DNA of 64,000 nt from positions 248,001 to 312,000 of the forward strand of contig JAALGZ010000023.1 of the NCBI GenBank assembly GCA_015227615.1, written 5' to 3'. Under the pieces are notes generated by a model. The model did no database searches, had not been told where the DNA came from, and saw nothing but the letters and a program-made list of their open reading frames with translations. Below, in pieces: positions 33,116 through 44,900 of the stretch. The DNA comes from Labyrinthula sp. Ha (lineage: Eukaryota; Sar; Bigyra; Labyrinthulida; Labyrinthulaceae). Each line of letters begins with the position of its first letter. Position 1 is the first letter of the stretch. Made by a program: the position numbers and the translations under genes.

Positions 33116-36100
33116 AATTGTAAGAAAATATTTAGGAACCATGTTTTGCTCATTAAATGTGAATTCCTTTCTTTGCTGTTGTATTCACTTATTCCTTATA
33201 TTGAAAGTATCCAAGGTTGTGTTTGCCTTCTAATTATCTCACTATCCTATTATATATTTCTAACTTCATGTTCGTATATTCTGTCTGGTACTTTACACTC
33301 TTTTTATGTGTTCCAAGTGTTATAACAATATATATTCAGTACAATAATATACTATCACGAACTATGTACACATCATTGAATACTGATAATACGTTGTATT
33401 CTTTATATTATCTTTTGTGTGTTTACTTTGGCTACACACGTCTTGTTTACTTGAGTTACAAAGAATAAAAACCTCAGTACATGCTTGAAATACCTCTATA
33501 TTTTGTTTAAAATAATCAGGCATAAAATGCGGAGGAATGCAACATTTAGATATCTGGTTAAGGGTGGTGACATGTAGTGATTTAATAGTTCAGATATACC
33601 ATATTCAAAAAACAGAGATAATTGGGACTCGGTAAAACCGTTCTTAGAAATAGAGAATGAATTGTTAGAGATATATTAATGATTTAAACACAAAGCAAGG
33701 TGAATTTCAACATTTTTTCTAATAATACAAAGAAATAAAAACAAGTAATTGTAGTGGAGAATTAACCGCAGAACCAGTACTGAGAAGAACTAAATACTTC
33801 AAAAATGTGTAATATTCCTGTTCATTGTAATTTTGCACGAATTAGAAGATAAGAAAAAAATTATCGAGTTGAGAATAAGGATCGAATGTTGAATGATGTA
33901 GAATACATTCTTGGTTTCAGCCTATAGATAGAAGTATCTTACGTGCTTTCGACCATGTATGGTACAGCGAAAATTAAAATTGTTAAGACCAGACGATACA
34001 AAAATTATAAGGAGCACTAAGCCGGTTTTCCGAATATATAACAATAACATTTCGATAAAATCAATACTTTTAAAATCCATGGTCATATTTTTCAAGAGAT
34101 TGTTGAACGATTGGGATATAGAAAGTAAGGGTAATACAATATTGGAATATGATCCCATAGCGAGAATTGATGACGTCCTGTGGTGAAATACAGTCTTAAA
34201 GATAACTCAAAACTAGTTTTAGTGTGCTATTCCAAGTATATTATTTGCTTTTTACATGATTAAAGAGAGATTGTATATAAAATTTTAAAAAATTTGCGCT
34301 ACATTCAACGGAAACAGCATTACAAATTAATCAAATTAAACAACTATTTAGAGAATGCGTGAAAATTCAAGAATTTTTGGCAGATTAGTAATCAAAGGTC
34401 AAGGATGCAGTCATTTTAAAGGGAGAGGCAGATAATAAAGAATTAAACCCGAGTCAAAATCTTATTTAATAGTACGATATCTGAAACTATGACATGGTCC
34501 CCGAAGAAGTGAATCAGGACGTTCAAGAAAGGAAAAGATTAACATGGTTGAGCTTATATCAAATAGTGGGCATTATTTCACAAAAATTTAACTATGTTGC
34601 ATCTTTATCTAGAAAGATACGCTAATACATGCGAATTGATTGTGAAGATATTCTGATAGAAAGTGCGGGAGAATAGGAGTTTGGAAATAATTATTATAAA
34701 CAATATTAAATTATCGGAGGTATGAAAATTCTTTGAACTTTGTTTTTCAAAATTAGTCAAACGGCAATATGAACCACATACTAACTGTTTGGGTTTTAAA
34801 ACAAATGAAGTTACAAGGCAGGTGTTCGAGCTAATGTATCAGGACTTGCCACTACCATAAATAGAATACGTAGAAGTAGAGGTATAAGGTAAAAAGAAAA
34901 AGGTACACTTCTTGGTTCTTAATGAAAATATTGACATAACGAAATATGACACAATGGAAAATAGAAGAGTAATCTGAACCTACAATCCAGGTATTTAGGA
35001 TACAAGAAACTGGAGGACTTAAATATATCCTTGAAGGTGATACCTTGACCTGATATGTAGAAGAAATGAGGTTTTATGATCATCAATCCATAATTTAGAT
35101 TATGGATGTCACACAAATTATTCAACAAGAAGAGCATTGCCGTTCAGGAGCAAGAATTGGTTTTCAATATGGCTATAACGTATTTTCAGCCTTCAAGCTT
35201 TTGGTTATTTTATGGAATGAAATTAGTAGTTAAGGAGGTCCCGAATTTTCTGGCTAAACATTTTGGGAGGTATCTTCTCTATAAGAATCAACCGGACCTT
35301 CAGTACTATGATTGAAAAATAACATGTTCTGCAATTGTTTCAGCAAGAAATGAGATAATATGGTGATTTTAAGTTTGCCGTTCCTTACTTTCAATGCTTA
35401 GCTGATTTGAAGCATTCTAAGTTACTAATTACAGAAGATGATGAGCCATATGTATTGAAATGTATGTATGACAAGAACATTCGAAGCGAACAGGAGTAAG
35501 TAAGGACATTGTTGTGTTTTACTTAATATGTACCCTACATTATTTTCGACAACTCATATCCTTTTGATAAGATACACCGTTTCTTTTTTGAAAACGATGA
35601 TGTTTGGATAACACTAAGTTCAAAACATTTTATTTCTGTTTTTACTGTATAAAAGAAAAATATATCGTGTTGAAAGAAGCCTTTTAAAAACGGGTTTGAA
35701 CAAGTTTGGAGTAGTCTGGTTTTAGATTGAATAAAAAAACATGTCAAGCTTATTTTTGTAGGAATAGAATCTCAGCGAAAGCTTATTCCAAAATACTTAG
35801 GTGGCAATCAATTTAATGTTGCTGAAAGTTTAACTGCAGTATATTTCGAACCTCCATTGAAGATTATTTATATTACTGATATTCTCGAGTTGAAACTCTT
35901 CACTCTAAACATTTAATAATATTTTATTTCAAGCCATATTTATAGATCCTTTATGGAATGATAGAAATAAAAATCATACTCGTGGATTATCTTTGAAGTA
36001 TCCGACTATATCTTTTAAAGAATTGAAGAAACTACCCTTGCCTTCTACGAATTAACCTTATGGATCACACTTCTTTGCTATGAGTACCCGGAAAGCAATT

Positions 36101-36850
36101 ATTATCTAATAACTTAAAAATTCAAAGAGAAGTTTAGCTTAATCGAGTATATCACTTGGACCAAATAAACGAAGAATTGAATTTCTTTTTTAAGTAAAGG
36201 TCACTTTTATTGCATTCGTAGGAAATTTGCCATGCTTGGAAAAGAAAGAATTCGCCTGATTTAACTTACACGGATATTCTTGGGGGTGTTAAAAGAAATA
36301 GTTTCGATTCCATATTTAAAATCTACGCCACCCGAAATGTTGAGAAACCTGAATCATTATAAAATACTCTGGAGAGATTTTATCCCTAAGCCAAGAAGGT
36401 CAAAATGTTTTCATATTGCAATAACGTACATGCTAATTTGGACTTCTTTTGGCTTATACCTCAAGCCAAGGAGAAATTTTTCATTTTTGTCTTCTGATCG
36501 TAGAAAATCTCTATGAGTGAGAATGTCCATGTAAAACTCGAAAAACACGGATTGCTGCTAGAATGCCCGGATTTGAGATAAAATATTGGAAAATATATAT
36601 CTGTTACAGAACATACATTTATCGGCTAACGGACATACTACCTAGTCACAAATGACTTAATCCTTACACCAAAGAACTTATAAGAGCTATCATTGTAATT
36701 CCAGGAAGGCAAGTGTGAATATCAGCTAAGAATAAATAAATAGTATGAGTAGACCTTTTGCATAAGAAGATTATAATTGCACCTTAGCAAGTAATTGATA
36801 ATTTGCACAAAATATATATTTAGTTGTGACTTCTAAATGTGTAATTGATA
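33116..36850. other. Repeat-derived debris with no intact gene
   Basis: 33116-33480 is AT-rich and may include the 3' LTR of the copia element. Plus-strand coding-like fragments occur at about 33959-34186 and 34490-34620. The fragment at 35106-35310 (SHKLFNKKSIAVQEQELVFN...) resembles the RNase H region of Ty3/gypsy elements. The interval therefore probably holds a strongly decayed gypsy-type copy with many breaks. No host gene is supported. Confidence 0.5.
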
Positions 36851-36854
36851 ACTA

Positions 36855-37000
36855 AATGCTTAAGAACATCAAGGGTATTTTCGTTGATTCAAAATATAGA
36901 ATTTCCCTTCCCATGCTTATTCAATTCAGATTTTCAGCTTTCACTAGAATTAAAATAGTTAAGAGCTTGTTTCATGCTTTTTCTGCTTCTTTTTGTTGTT
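36855..37000 (-). pseudogene. Decayed 5' remnant of the WW-domain gene
   Basis: This stretch aligns with 8840-8990, the coiled-coil part of the WW-domain gene (shared landmarks: AATTCAGATTTTC, GAATTAAAATA and TGCTTTTTCTGCTTCTTTTTG), but differs at about a quarter of positions with small indels, so the frame is lost. The 3' half with the WW domain is not found. The piece matching the start codon region (CTTCGACATT) lies some 470 bp further on, near 37480, so an extra segment separates them. It is the remains of the neighbour copied together with the beta-helix/RING gene. Confidence 0.7.
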
Positions 37001-37470
37001 ATTTACTGGGGACATACCTGCGAGTAGTCAGACACTCATTTATGAGTCGCAGAAACTAACAGAAGTGCTAGGTTAAGGTACTGATATGATTCCGGCTGTA
37101 TTCCGCTAGATAATGCGTAATAAAACACAAATAAGTCTTGTGAGGCGAATTCAAATACCCGAAAAGGTTGAAAGGTATTAATTAAATTCTTGCATAAATA
37201 ACTTAGGCTATATCCCAAGTTTTGTTACTCGAATGAATCTTTTGGTTTTGCTATTACCTAAATAAGATAGGTCTTTTTCTTTTTGTTGTTTTGCTTATTT
37301 AGTTTATCTGAGCATAATTGGCTATACCTTAATTTCCCAGAATATTGTATTACTCTTGATATTGATAACAAATATCGATAACCAATAACTGATAAATCTA
37401 CAACTACTTTGTTAACATTAATATTTCATATATTAGCTTAGTATGCTTCAGATTAATATACACATCTGTT
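37001..37470. other. Extra segment inside duplication copy 2
   Basis: About 470 bp present only in copy 2, between the coding remnant and the start region of the WW pseudogene. It is flanked by similar CTTTTTGTTGTT-type stretches (near 36990 and 37285). No coding content or terminal repeats are clear. It may be a small non-autonomous insertion or a diverged replacement. Confidence 0.4.
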
Positions 37471-37616
37471 TCTCTCGAATGCTTCGACATTCTACAAAGT
37501 ATTAGTTGACTTCATACCATTAACTATCGGTATATATTATCACACAAATAAATAGATAAAATCTTAATACCGTTACTTATCGATACAACAGAGATCTACT
37601 ACCGGTAAATATTCCC
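37471..37616. promoter_or_regulatory. Upstream region of the beta-helix/RING gene, copy 2
   Basis: Corresponds to the divergent promoter of copy 1. The last ~45 bases, including the TACCGGTA palindrome at 37600-37607 and an ATCGAT box, are identical to copy 1. Further upstream the two differ at many positions. The WW gene on the other side is dead here, so this promoter is now one-sided. Confidence 0.5.
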
Positions 37617-40385
37617 ATGAACTTCAAATACAACGGTCAAATTCATGATTCACTATTATCCGTTATATCAAGTTTTCTAGAAGAAAATGAAAGAGAAGAT
37701 TTTATTGAGTTTAAAAGCAAAGAATATAAATTTGAATATGACTTGTTGATAGATAGTCAAGGAAAAGGTAAGGCAAGGGAAGAAGGATTTACGTTTCGAG
37801 CACCCAAGAAAACAAAGTTCGTTTTTAATGGAGACTGTCAGATAAAATATGCAAATATAGAAGTTGATGATGAAGTTTATTATAAAGAAATTTCTTTGAA
37901 TATTGCAAGCGGCTGTGGAGGTTTGCAAAGCATGGCTGAAGTTGAATATGCTTGGCTTGTTTTCGAAGGAATCGACTTTGTTTCATCTTCTCCTGCCAAG
38001 GTAAAGATATCTCCGGGGAGTGCTGTTATGTTTAGAAAATGTAATTTCAGTAATATTTCTATATCTTCAAAAGGTATGGTAAAGTGTTATGATTGTATCT
38101 TTTCAGGAAAATCTGATATATTATTCTCAAGTAAGAAGCCTTGTCTATTGGAAAACTGTGTTTTCAAAAACTCAAACAGTGGGATACTAATTCATCTAGG
38201 GGATGAAGTTCAACAATATCGTTCAGTTATTAAAAACTGTACTTTCACTGGAATTGATCTTGGAGCAAAAGTCATTGGCGTTGATCAAACATTGTGCCAG
38301 GCTGAAATTAGGGAGAGCACTTTCAATCAGTGTGGATTTGCAGTTAAAGGTGAGTTTTCTGCTCTCCTACTGTATGAAAATAAAATTATCAAACCAAAAT
38401 ATATGGGTATATCTTTGGTAAATTGCACAACATATCTCTCTCAAGTGAAGATAATGGGTGCTCCATGTGGACTGCAAGTAATTGGTCGCGAGAGTGAAAC
38501 TGGAATGTATTACTGTGGATTCTTGCAATGCGAAGTGGGTGCTAGCTTCATTTCTGATAAGGTATTGTCCATAGATGAAGAGCTGGACAATGGGTTGCTC
38601 AGGTTTGTTTCTATTGGTTGCTCTTCATTTGCGCAAAATAAAGTTGGTCTTCATCTGGAGAATTATAGAGGACGAGTTGTCGGATCAACTTTTGTCCTGC
38701 CAAAGCAAGCTTCGATTCGCTTCAAATATGATGCATTCAACGAAAATCTTACGGGGTCTACAAAGATTACCTTTCCCCTTTATTTTGAAAGCAACAACTA
38801 CTTTGAACGTAATAAGTCTGCAGAGCTTGTCAGTATTGAGAATGTGTTGAAACGATATATGGTTCAAGATAAGTTTATCTTCAGTATCTCATCAAAGGAG
38901 CAGTCTTGGCTTCAGATCGAGGCGCTGATTCAACGCATAGAAAATGCACGCTTCTCTTTCAATAGGGTGCAGCGAACCGAGGACATGCTGCTTCATCTCA
39001 ATTCTTTGCGGGCAGTGTTTTCATTGGATAAGAGTATTCAACCTCGTGTTATCAACAGGTTTGACTTCCAGCAAGATCTTGGTTGGTCTTGTTTCCTATG
39101 TACTGTCCCAATTGATCCGCAAGAGCGTCACACTCTGTTTCCAGTTTCTGTTCTTCTAGATGTTCTGGATGCTGTAACGCAGATAGATAAGATTATTCAG
39201 CTAGCGACAATACTGGAACAGAAGAAACTTGATAATACAACTGCTTTAGAAGCTATCTCCAATAAGCTAAAACAGTTTCAAAAAAATAGGCTCAAGATGT
39301 TTGTAAGTACAAGGCCAGGTGGACAGTTTCTCTACTTGCAAAATCTATTAGACTCAAGAGACATATCGTCTCTCTTTTACATTTTATGCTGTTTCAATAA
39401 AATACCAGAGTACGGCCTACTACCTAAATCGTGGAAATACAGTACCGAAAAAGTGATAATAACTTTCTTGCTGAGTATTATTGAAGCTTGTGAAAGCTGT
39501 AGTACAGTTTCAGGATTTCATCCTCAGTGGTTGCAGATGACAGCAACTGAGGAAATATTGTCAAACATCGAGGCTAACCTGCATTTTTATTCTACTGAGG
39601 ATGTATATGATGCAGAAAGCTTTCGTCTTTTCTACAAAATTGCTGAAAAGCTGTTATTATCCCGAGAAGCAGTGCCTCAACTTTCTAGCGTTCTTCAAAT
39701 TAGGGAACAATCTATCGTAATTCATCGAAATTTGGCGTCTGACTGGTTAGCGCTACTTGACCGCTCAATAAGCCAAAACAATAGGCTCGTACTATCTAGG
39801 AAATGTCCAATCAAATCTGTTTTTTCATCATCGGCATGTCTTATGCCTTCGCCACCACATTTATGGGGACTTCTTAATTACAACAAGATGGAAAACCTTG
39901 AGTTTGTTCTGTTGAAAATTGCCACGGAGGTCTCGGAGGTTAACACTAGAATCATATTGAGGGAAACAACTGTCTACGATGCTTGCTCCAGTGACAAAAC
40001 CCCATGGAAAATAAAAATGTTAGCTCAGAGCAGCGAGTGCTCAATATGTGGTGTCATCATTGATGAACTTTCTATATTGAACCCTTGCGACGACATTTCC
40101 CATATTTTTTGTCCTGAGTGTTTCCGTTCTGAATTCAAAGGAGTTTGTCCTGGCGGTTGTAAGAAACTTGTGCCAAGATATGTATTGCTGCAAGGACAAG
40201 TAAGGATTGAGGAAATAATCAAATTACAAGCTAAGGTATTTATTGAAACATTCGACAAATACAAAAGTTTAAAAAAAAAGAGCTGGATCCCATGTCCAAA
40301 CTATGACTGTCATGGCGGTTGTTCCGCGATGTTTATAAATGAGAGTTTTCAGTGCTGTATCTGTAAGGCACTAGTTGGTATTTAG
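37617..40385 (+). CDS. Beta-helix protein with RING/IBR-like zinc fingers, copy 2
   Basis: 922 residues to the same in-frame TAG as copy 1. The two proteins differ at one residue (Ser19 here against Arg19), and the DNA shows only two substitutions near the start and none that I find through the remainder. Domain layout is the same: beta-helix repeats at about 110-340, a helical middle, a RING-like finger from C808 and an IBR-like Cys block from about C893. Ubiquitin-ligase activity is plausible but inferred. Unlike copy 1, this gene has no intact divergent partner and no retrotransposon just downstream. Near-identity of silent sites next to diverged flanks indicates recent conversion by the other copy. 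Confidence 0.8.
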   Translation: MNFKYNGQIHDSLLSVISSFLEENEREDFIEFKSKEYKFEYDLLIDSQGKGKAREEGFTFRAPKKTKFVFNGDCQIKYANIEVDDEVYYKEISLNIASGCGGLQSMAEVEYAWLVFEGIDFVSSSPAKVKISPGSAVMFRKCNFSNISISSKGMVKCYDCIFSGKSDILFSSKKPCLLENCVFKNSNSGILIHLGDEVQQYRSVIKNCTFTGIDLGAKVIGVDQTLCQAEIRESTFNQCGFAVKGEFSALLLYENKIIKPKYMGISLVNCTTYLSQVKIMGAPCGLQVIGRESETGMYYCGFLQCEVGASFISDKVLSIDEELDNGLLRFVSIGCSSFAQNKVGLHLENYRGRVVGSTFVLPKQASIRFKYDAFNENLTGSTKITFPLYFESNNYFERNKSAELVSIENVLKRYMVQDKFIFSISSKEQSWLQIEALIQRIENARFSFNRVQRTEDMLLHLNSLRAVFSLDKSIQPRVINRFDFQQDLGWSCFLCTVPIDPQERHTLFPVSVLLDVLDAVTQIDKIIQLATILEQKKLDNTTALEAISNKLKQFQKNRLKMFVSTRPGGQFLYLQNLLDSRDISSLFYILCCFNKIPEYGLLPKSWKYSTEKVIITFLLSIIEACESCSTVSGFHPQWLQMTATEEILSNIEANLHFYSTEDVYDAESFRLFYKIAEKLLLSREAVPQLSSVLQIREQSIVIHRNLASDWLALLDRSISQNNRLVLSRKCPIKSVFSSSACLMPSPPHLWGLLNYNKMENLEFVLLKIATEVSEVNTRIILRETTVYDACSSDKTPWKIKMLAQSSECSICGVIIDELSILNPCDDISHIFCPECFRSEFKGVCPGGCKKLVPRYVLLQGQVRIEEIIKLQAKVFIETFDKYKSLKKKSWIPCPNYDCHGGCSAMFINESFQCCICKALVGI

Positions 40386-41102
40386 GAAGAATGGAGCAAC
40401 GATTCTGTACCAAGCAATGATGGAAAAATCTCTTTCGTTGGAAATTACTTTTATAAAAGGGCTTGTCAGTCTGGAGAACTGGAATCGTTGCTTCCAAAGC
40501 ATATAAGAAAAGAAGTCACAGAATCCTCTGGGAATCTAGACAGAAAACGCTTCTTAGAAGTAGTTGAGTTACTTCCACTCGATGAACAGGAATCTCAAAA
40601 GTTTCTAGGAGACTTAGCTAAAAATCTGATGAGCTGGATTGCAAGTGTTACTAGAAGCAGGTTGCGTCTAGTGAACTTCAGTGCTTGCCCTACCTTCACC
40701 AGAAATATAGTCGATGAGTTAAAATCATATTCAAGACAAAACTTCTTAATATCAGAGTTGAAGATAGAAAGCTATAAACTTGATCGGTTCAACAGAAAAG
40801 ATAACTGTTCTGAACGTAGATGGGCTGTTCACCCTTGCCAGTTATCTGAGTGCTTTGACATTGTAAATTCAGGCCAACTCAAGACTTTTGATCTTTGCGC
40901 TGGAGATAAGATCTCACAGGAGAAAGGTATTGTGTTATACAGCAGCTTAAAGTACATTTATAAGAATTTCTATGACAGTGACACTTTTAGTGCATATGTC
41001 ATACTTGAAATTGTATTGTCAGAGATTCAACATCTTGGAGAAGCTAAATTCGGATGTAAATCAGATGATTATGTTGTTCGAAATCTTATATTTGAATGGT
41101 AA
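40386..41102 (+). other. In-frame continuation after the TAG, copy 2
   Basis: As in copy 1, the frame after the TAG stays open, here for about 238 codons; the last codon is Trp, whereas copy 1 has one extra Tyr. No ATG lies near its start. An AATAAA motif follows the stop at once. The shared layout means the TAG was either present before the copies were homogenised or copied by it. Confidence 0.6.
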
Positions 41103-41900
41103 TAATAAACTCTTATTATCCACTTAAGTTGAAACTATTGAACACATTGGCTCTCTCTCTCTCTGCAAAATAAAGAATGATAGAAGATTATTCTTCTTCC
41201 TTTCTTTGTTCTCAAGAAAATGGTTCTTAGTTATACCAGATTACTCACCATTCACTTGTTGAGTAAAAAACCATGGAGAAGGGTAAATCTTTATAATTAT
41301 CTTAACCAGGAATTATTCCCTTGTCTTAACTTCTCTAGTTAAGAACTTATTCAAGTCTAGAAGTCTGCAATCTATATAATCTTATTATTTTGTTTTTACG
41401 AAATCCAATTATCAGAGCAGGTTGAAAATTCTAACCCTAAAATTTTGTTCCATTCTTCAACAGGCTTTGCTAAAAATTCCTGAGGTTTCCAGTAGATTAA
41501 TTAATTTATTACCTATTGACGAGAGATGAAGTTGTGGTCATAATCATTCTTTGATTCTTTGTTTAACACCTTAGAGAACAAGGAGAATAAAGAGAACTCA
41601 AGAAATATCTAAGCAAAACAATAAAACCAAACTATAGATATCAACATTAATATTCTAGGGAAACATCCGCTAACTATTGTTGATTTGATGTAAAATAAAG
41701 ATGGTACAATTCTATTACTTGCTGTTGACATCTTTGATATAAAGAATGGATGAAACATATATATCTGTTAAGTATTTGAACAAGTTTGAAGAAGAAATAA
41801 AGTTAGATGGAATTATCTACACCCTTCTATTGTAATCTACCTTGAGAGAAAGCGGACACAGTATTCTATTTTAAATTCGTGATCTTTGCAAAAAGATTTT
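41103..41900. other. 3' flank of duplication copy 2 and unassigned sequence
   Basis: 41103-41231 matches the 3' flank of copy 1, including a CT-repeat that is slightly longer here. 41232-41609 matches 17739-18108. From 41610 to about 41900 nothing recognisable is seen. Confidence 0.6.
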
Positions 41901-44900
41901 TTTTTGAACAAAAAAGGAATAATGATCAATATTTCCTGTGGCTTGATATTCTGAAAGATTTAGAGAATGTTTGGATTATATCAAAGCGAGTCGTGAAGAC
42001 CTTTTAACCAGAGACAGATGGTGTTTTGTTTATGAGAGTATGCAAAACTTTAGATTCAACCAGACAACCTTTAGAAACATTACAGCTCAGTGAAAAAAAA
42101 GTGCAGATACAAAGTAACACCCAAAATGACGCTCTGATTTTTCAGGATTTCAAAAATCATGACTTAAAGGTTCTGGAAAAGAAGAAAGTAGAGATATTTA
42201 TTTATTAATATGAAAGACTATCCCTGCAACAGCAAACAGTGATAAATCTAACACAGTTTGTCGATTTAGATCGCTTTGCTTACTTAAAAAGGTTGGAAGT
42301 TATTGGGTCTAATGATGAGCTTATGAACTAATTGAAAGTCCTTTTGCTAGAAATGAAAGAGCAAGTAGGTTGAGTTTAAATTCTGCTCTTGCTGGGGTGT
42401 ATCATGCGCAATTACAGAAAAATGTTTTAAACTTTTTACCTCTACCGTTTGTGAGAAAACGAGATGAGGAAAGGTTTTAGTTTTAAGAATATTCAACTAA
42501 GGATGTTCAAGGAATCTAAACCTTTTGAAAGGAACGAAGTGGGAACTAAATCCGATAAGAAAAACAGGTTACTCTTACAAAGGGACCTTGCGGCGATGTC
42601 CCAGATTTGTGCATACATTGTTGGGTTTATGTTCACAAGATTTTTTTCAACTTTAGGTACATTTGGAGCTACTCAAAACTGAAAAAAAAACTTCCGCGTT
42701 AGTTAAACCGAATGAAAAAACGTAGAAAAATCGGTTCTTGAGGTATAAGGAAAATAAAAATAAAGGTTCAAGACGACTTTTTAACGAGTCATGCAATGGG
42801 TCGACCTATCCTACCAATTAGATCTTCCCGGTGAATGAAGCTGTAGTTAGAAACGTAGAAACAGATATCATAAAAAAAGATACCACTGGAGATATTTAAG
42901 AAGTGGTTATTGTATTACCCACTGAAATAGCCAACGCGAAAGATTGGAACGTAGCTTAAGATGAAATAAATCATGGTAAAGCGCATTCAATCCCAGAAAC
43001 AAGAAAAGACCTAGTAGTTATAGATGGGATTCCTGTCCATGGAGTCAAGAAAACCTCAGGTGCACAAAAATTATTCAACAAATATTGTTGGAAAATAGAA
43101 TACATAAAGAGGAAGAAGTTTTTCTTAGTGGGAAGCGGAAATTTGAATCCGGTATTGAAGGTATGTCATTTGCTTCTATTTGCGTACATTCCTACTTTTA
43201 GTGACTGTTACTTGGATCTTCTAGCACTCTTATTAGTTGAACGGATCATTAACTGGACAAAACTTTGAATTGAAAGGAAAGTGTTGAAGTTCCATGGCTT
43301 GATTCAAATGCAGATCCTATCTCATAGATTGAGAACCACGGGTAGTGAAAATGCCTCAAAATTGAGAGAAAGGTAACGGAACCAGCAAAATATTTTAAAG
43401 AAAGCTGCGAAATAAATAAATGTATCACTGTGGAGGGTGTTTATTTAGCTTTTTGGTTGAATAGCAATCTATTTCGAGACATCGAACTCGATATCGGTAA
43501 CACGATAGCTAGAAGTCCACAAGTCCTTAGTGACTAAGGATTTGGGATTCTTGTTTAACTACAAAGAATTATAATGGGGGATTTCGAAGTTGAAAAGAAC
43601 AAGTTAAGTTTAGCAGGAAAATCTCTGTTGCCAAACCCTAATACATTTAATTTTAGCCTTGATGTAGACTTAGAATAACTAACTGGGGTTGGATTAAACT
43701 TAGGTGTTTCTCGTGAAACAAACCAAGTATGGGTGAAAGAAAACTTCAAGGAAAAACTGGAATCAATATCAGCGCAATTATTTAAATGAATGAGAGTTTA
43801 AGGACAAATTTCAATTATTTGATCTTAAATAATCTGACTGCTTTTGATGATGATTTGTCATGAGCACAGTTATCACTCTTGAAGCATATGAGATATTCCT
43901 TAATGAATGGAAAATCTACAGGAGCTTCAAACAAATTGATCTTCTAATTGAGAAAGAAGACTTTATGAAGGAAAGAATGAACCAAATATTTAGAGACAAT
44001 ATACTAGAGGTGAACGATGGTTCCAGCACTTGTATGCAAGAATTTATGGTCCCGAGAAATGGCCTAAGAATATTATTTAGTGGTTGATTTTATATCAGTG
44101 AACGCAGTCACTAAGAAGGTCATAAACAATTTCCCGAATATTCATCAACAGGTTACAAAGCTTAAGGGGAATATTATTGTGAAAATCTTGATCTGCTGAG
44201 CGAATTCAACTTTTTTTCTAAGAAAAGCGACTAGCAAAATTTGTTTACTTTTAGATCCGCTTGGGGAGTTTCTTGGTTATTTATAGGAGTAATCAAGGGT
44301 AGTGTAATGTTTAATCTTTATTTTCACAGAGGGAAATTACACATGTTAAGACAACATCATCTTCTTTGACTGATCATTTCTTGTAATAAATTGACGATAC
44401 AGTTTTGTTAGCGCGGGACTTAAAAACGTACATTACATTACTAAGAAAATTCATGGCAGTTACTAAAAAGATATTTGGGTTGAACATAGAAAAATTTTTA
44501 TTTAATTGCGCAAAGTGAATTATTTTGTGGTCAAAAATTATCAGAAGATAGTTATCACTTAGATGACAATTATTTAATTAAATAGTTGGGAGATAAAAAC
44601 ATTTTTTATGCATGAATTAGCGCAATTGATTAATTTGAGGAATTGGATTTTAAAATGTTAAAAGTTTTTTAAAAATTAAGAAACAGAATTAAAAAAGATA
44701 CTTACATTTATGGTTTACTTGAAGTCCTAGAGAGAACAAGAAAAATTATGAATTAGAGAATAGAAATGGGCCATGCTTATGAGCACTTGATGAAGAGTGC
44801 CAAACTAGCTTTTTGGCTTTTTGGGTTTATTATGGCCAAAAACTATATTAATTTATATTTTTCAAACCGTAAAAGTCTTATAGGAGTTAACATATGTACC

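Larger units (their letters stand above)
36855..41609. repeat. Segmental duplication, copy 2
   Basis: Matches 8840-12742 plus 17739-18108. It keeps the empty site of the old copia insertion at 41227-41231, so the duplication predates that insertion. Both flanks are diverged, but the gene core from about 37575 to 41098 is nearly identical to copy 1. Confidence 0.85.

Noticed and set aside
28354-33480. LTR pair for the plus-strand copia element
   Set aside because: I compared 28354-28618 with 33116-33480 and found only weak, scattered similarity, so no LTR call was made.
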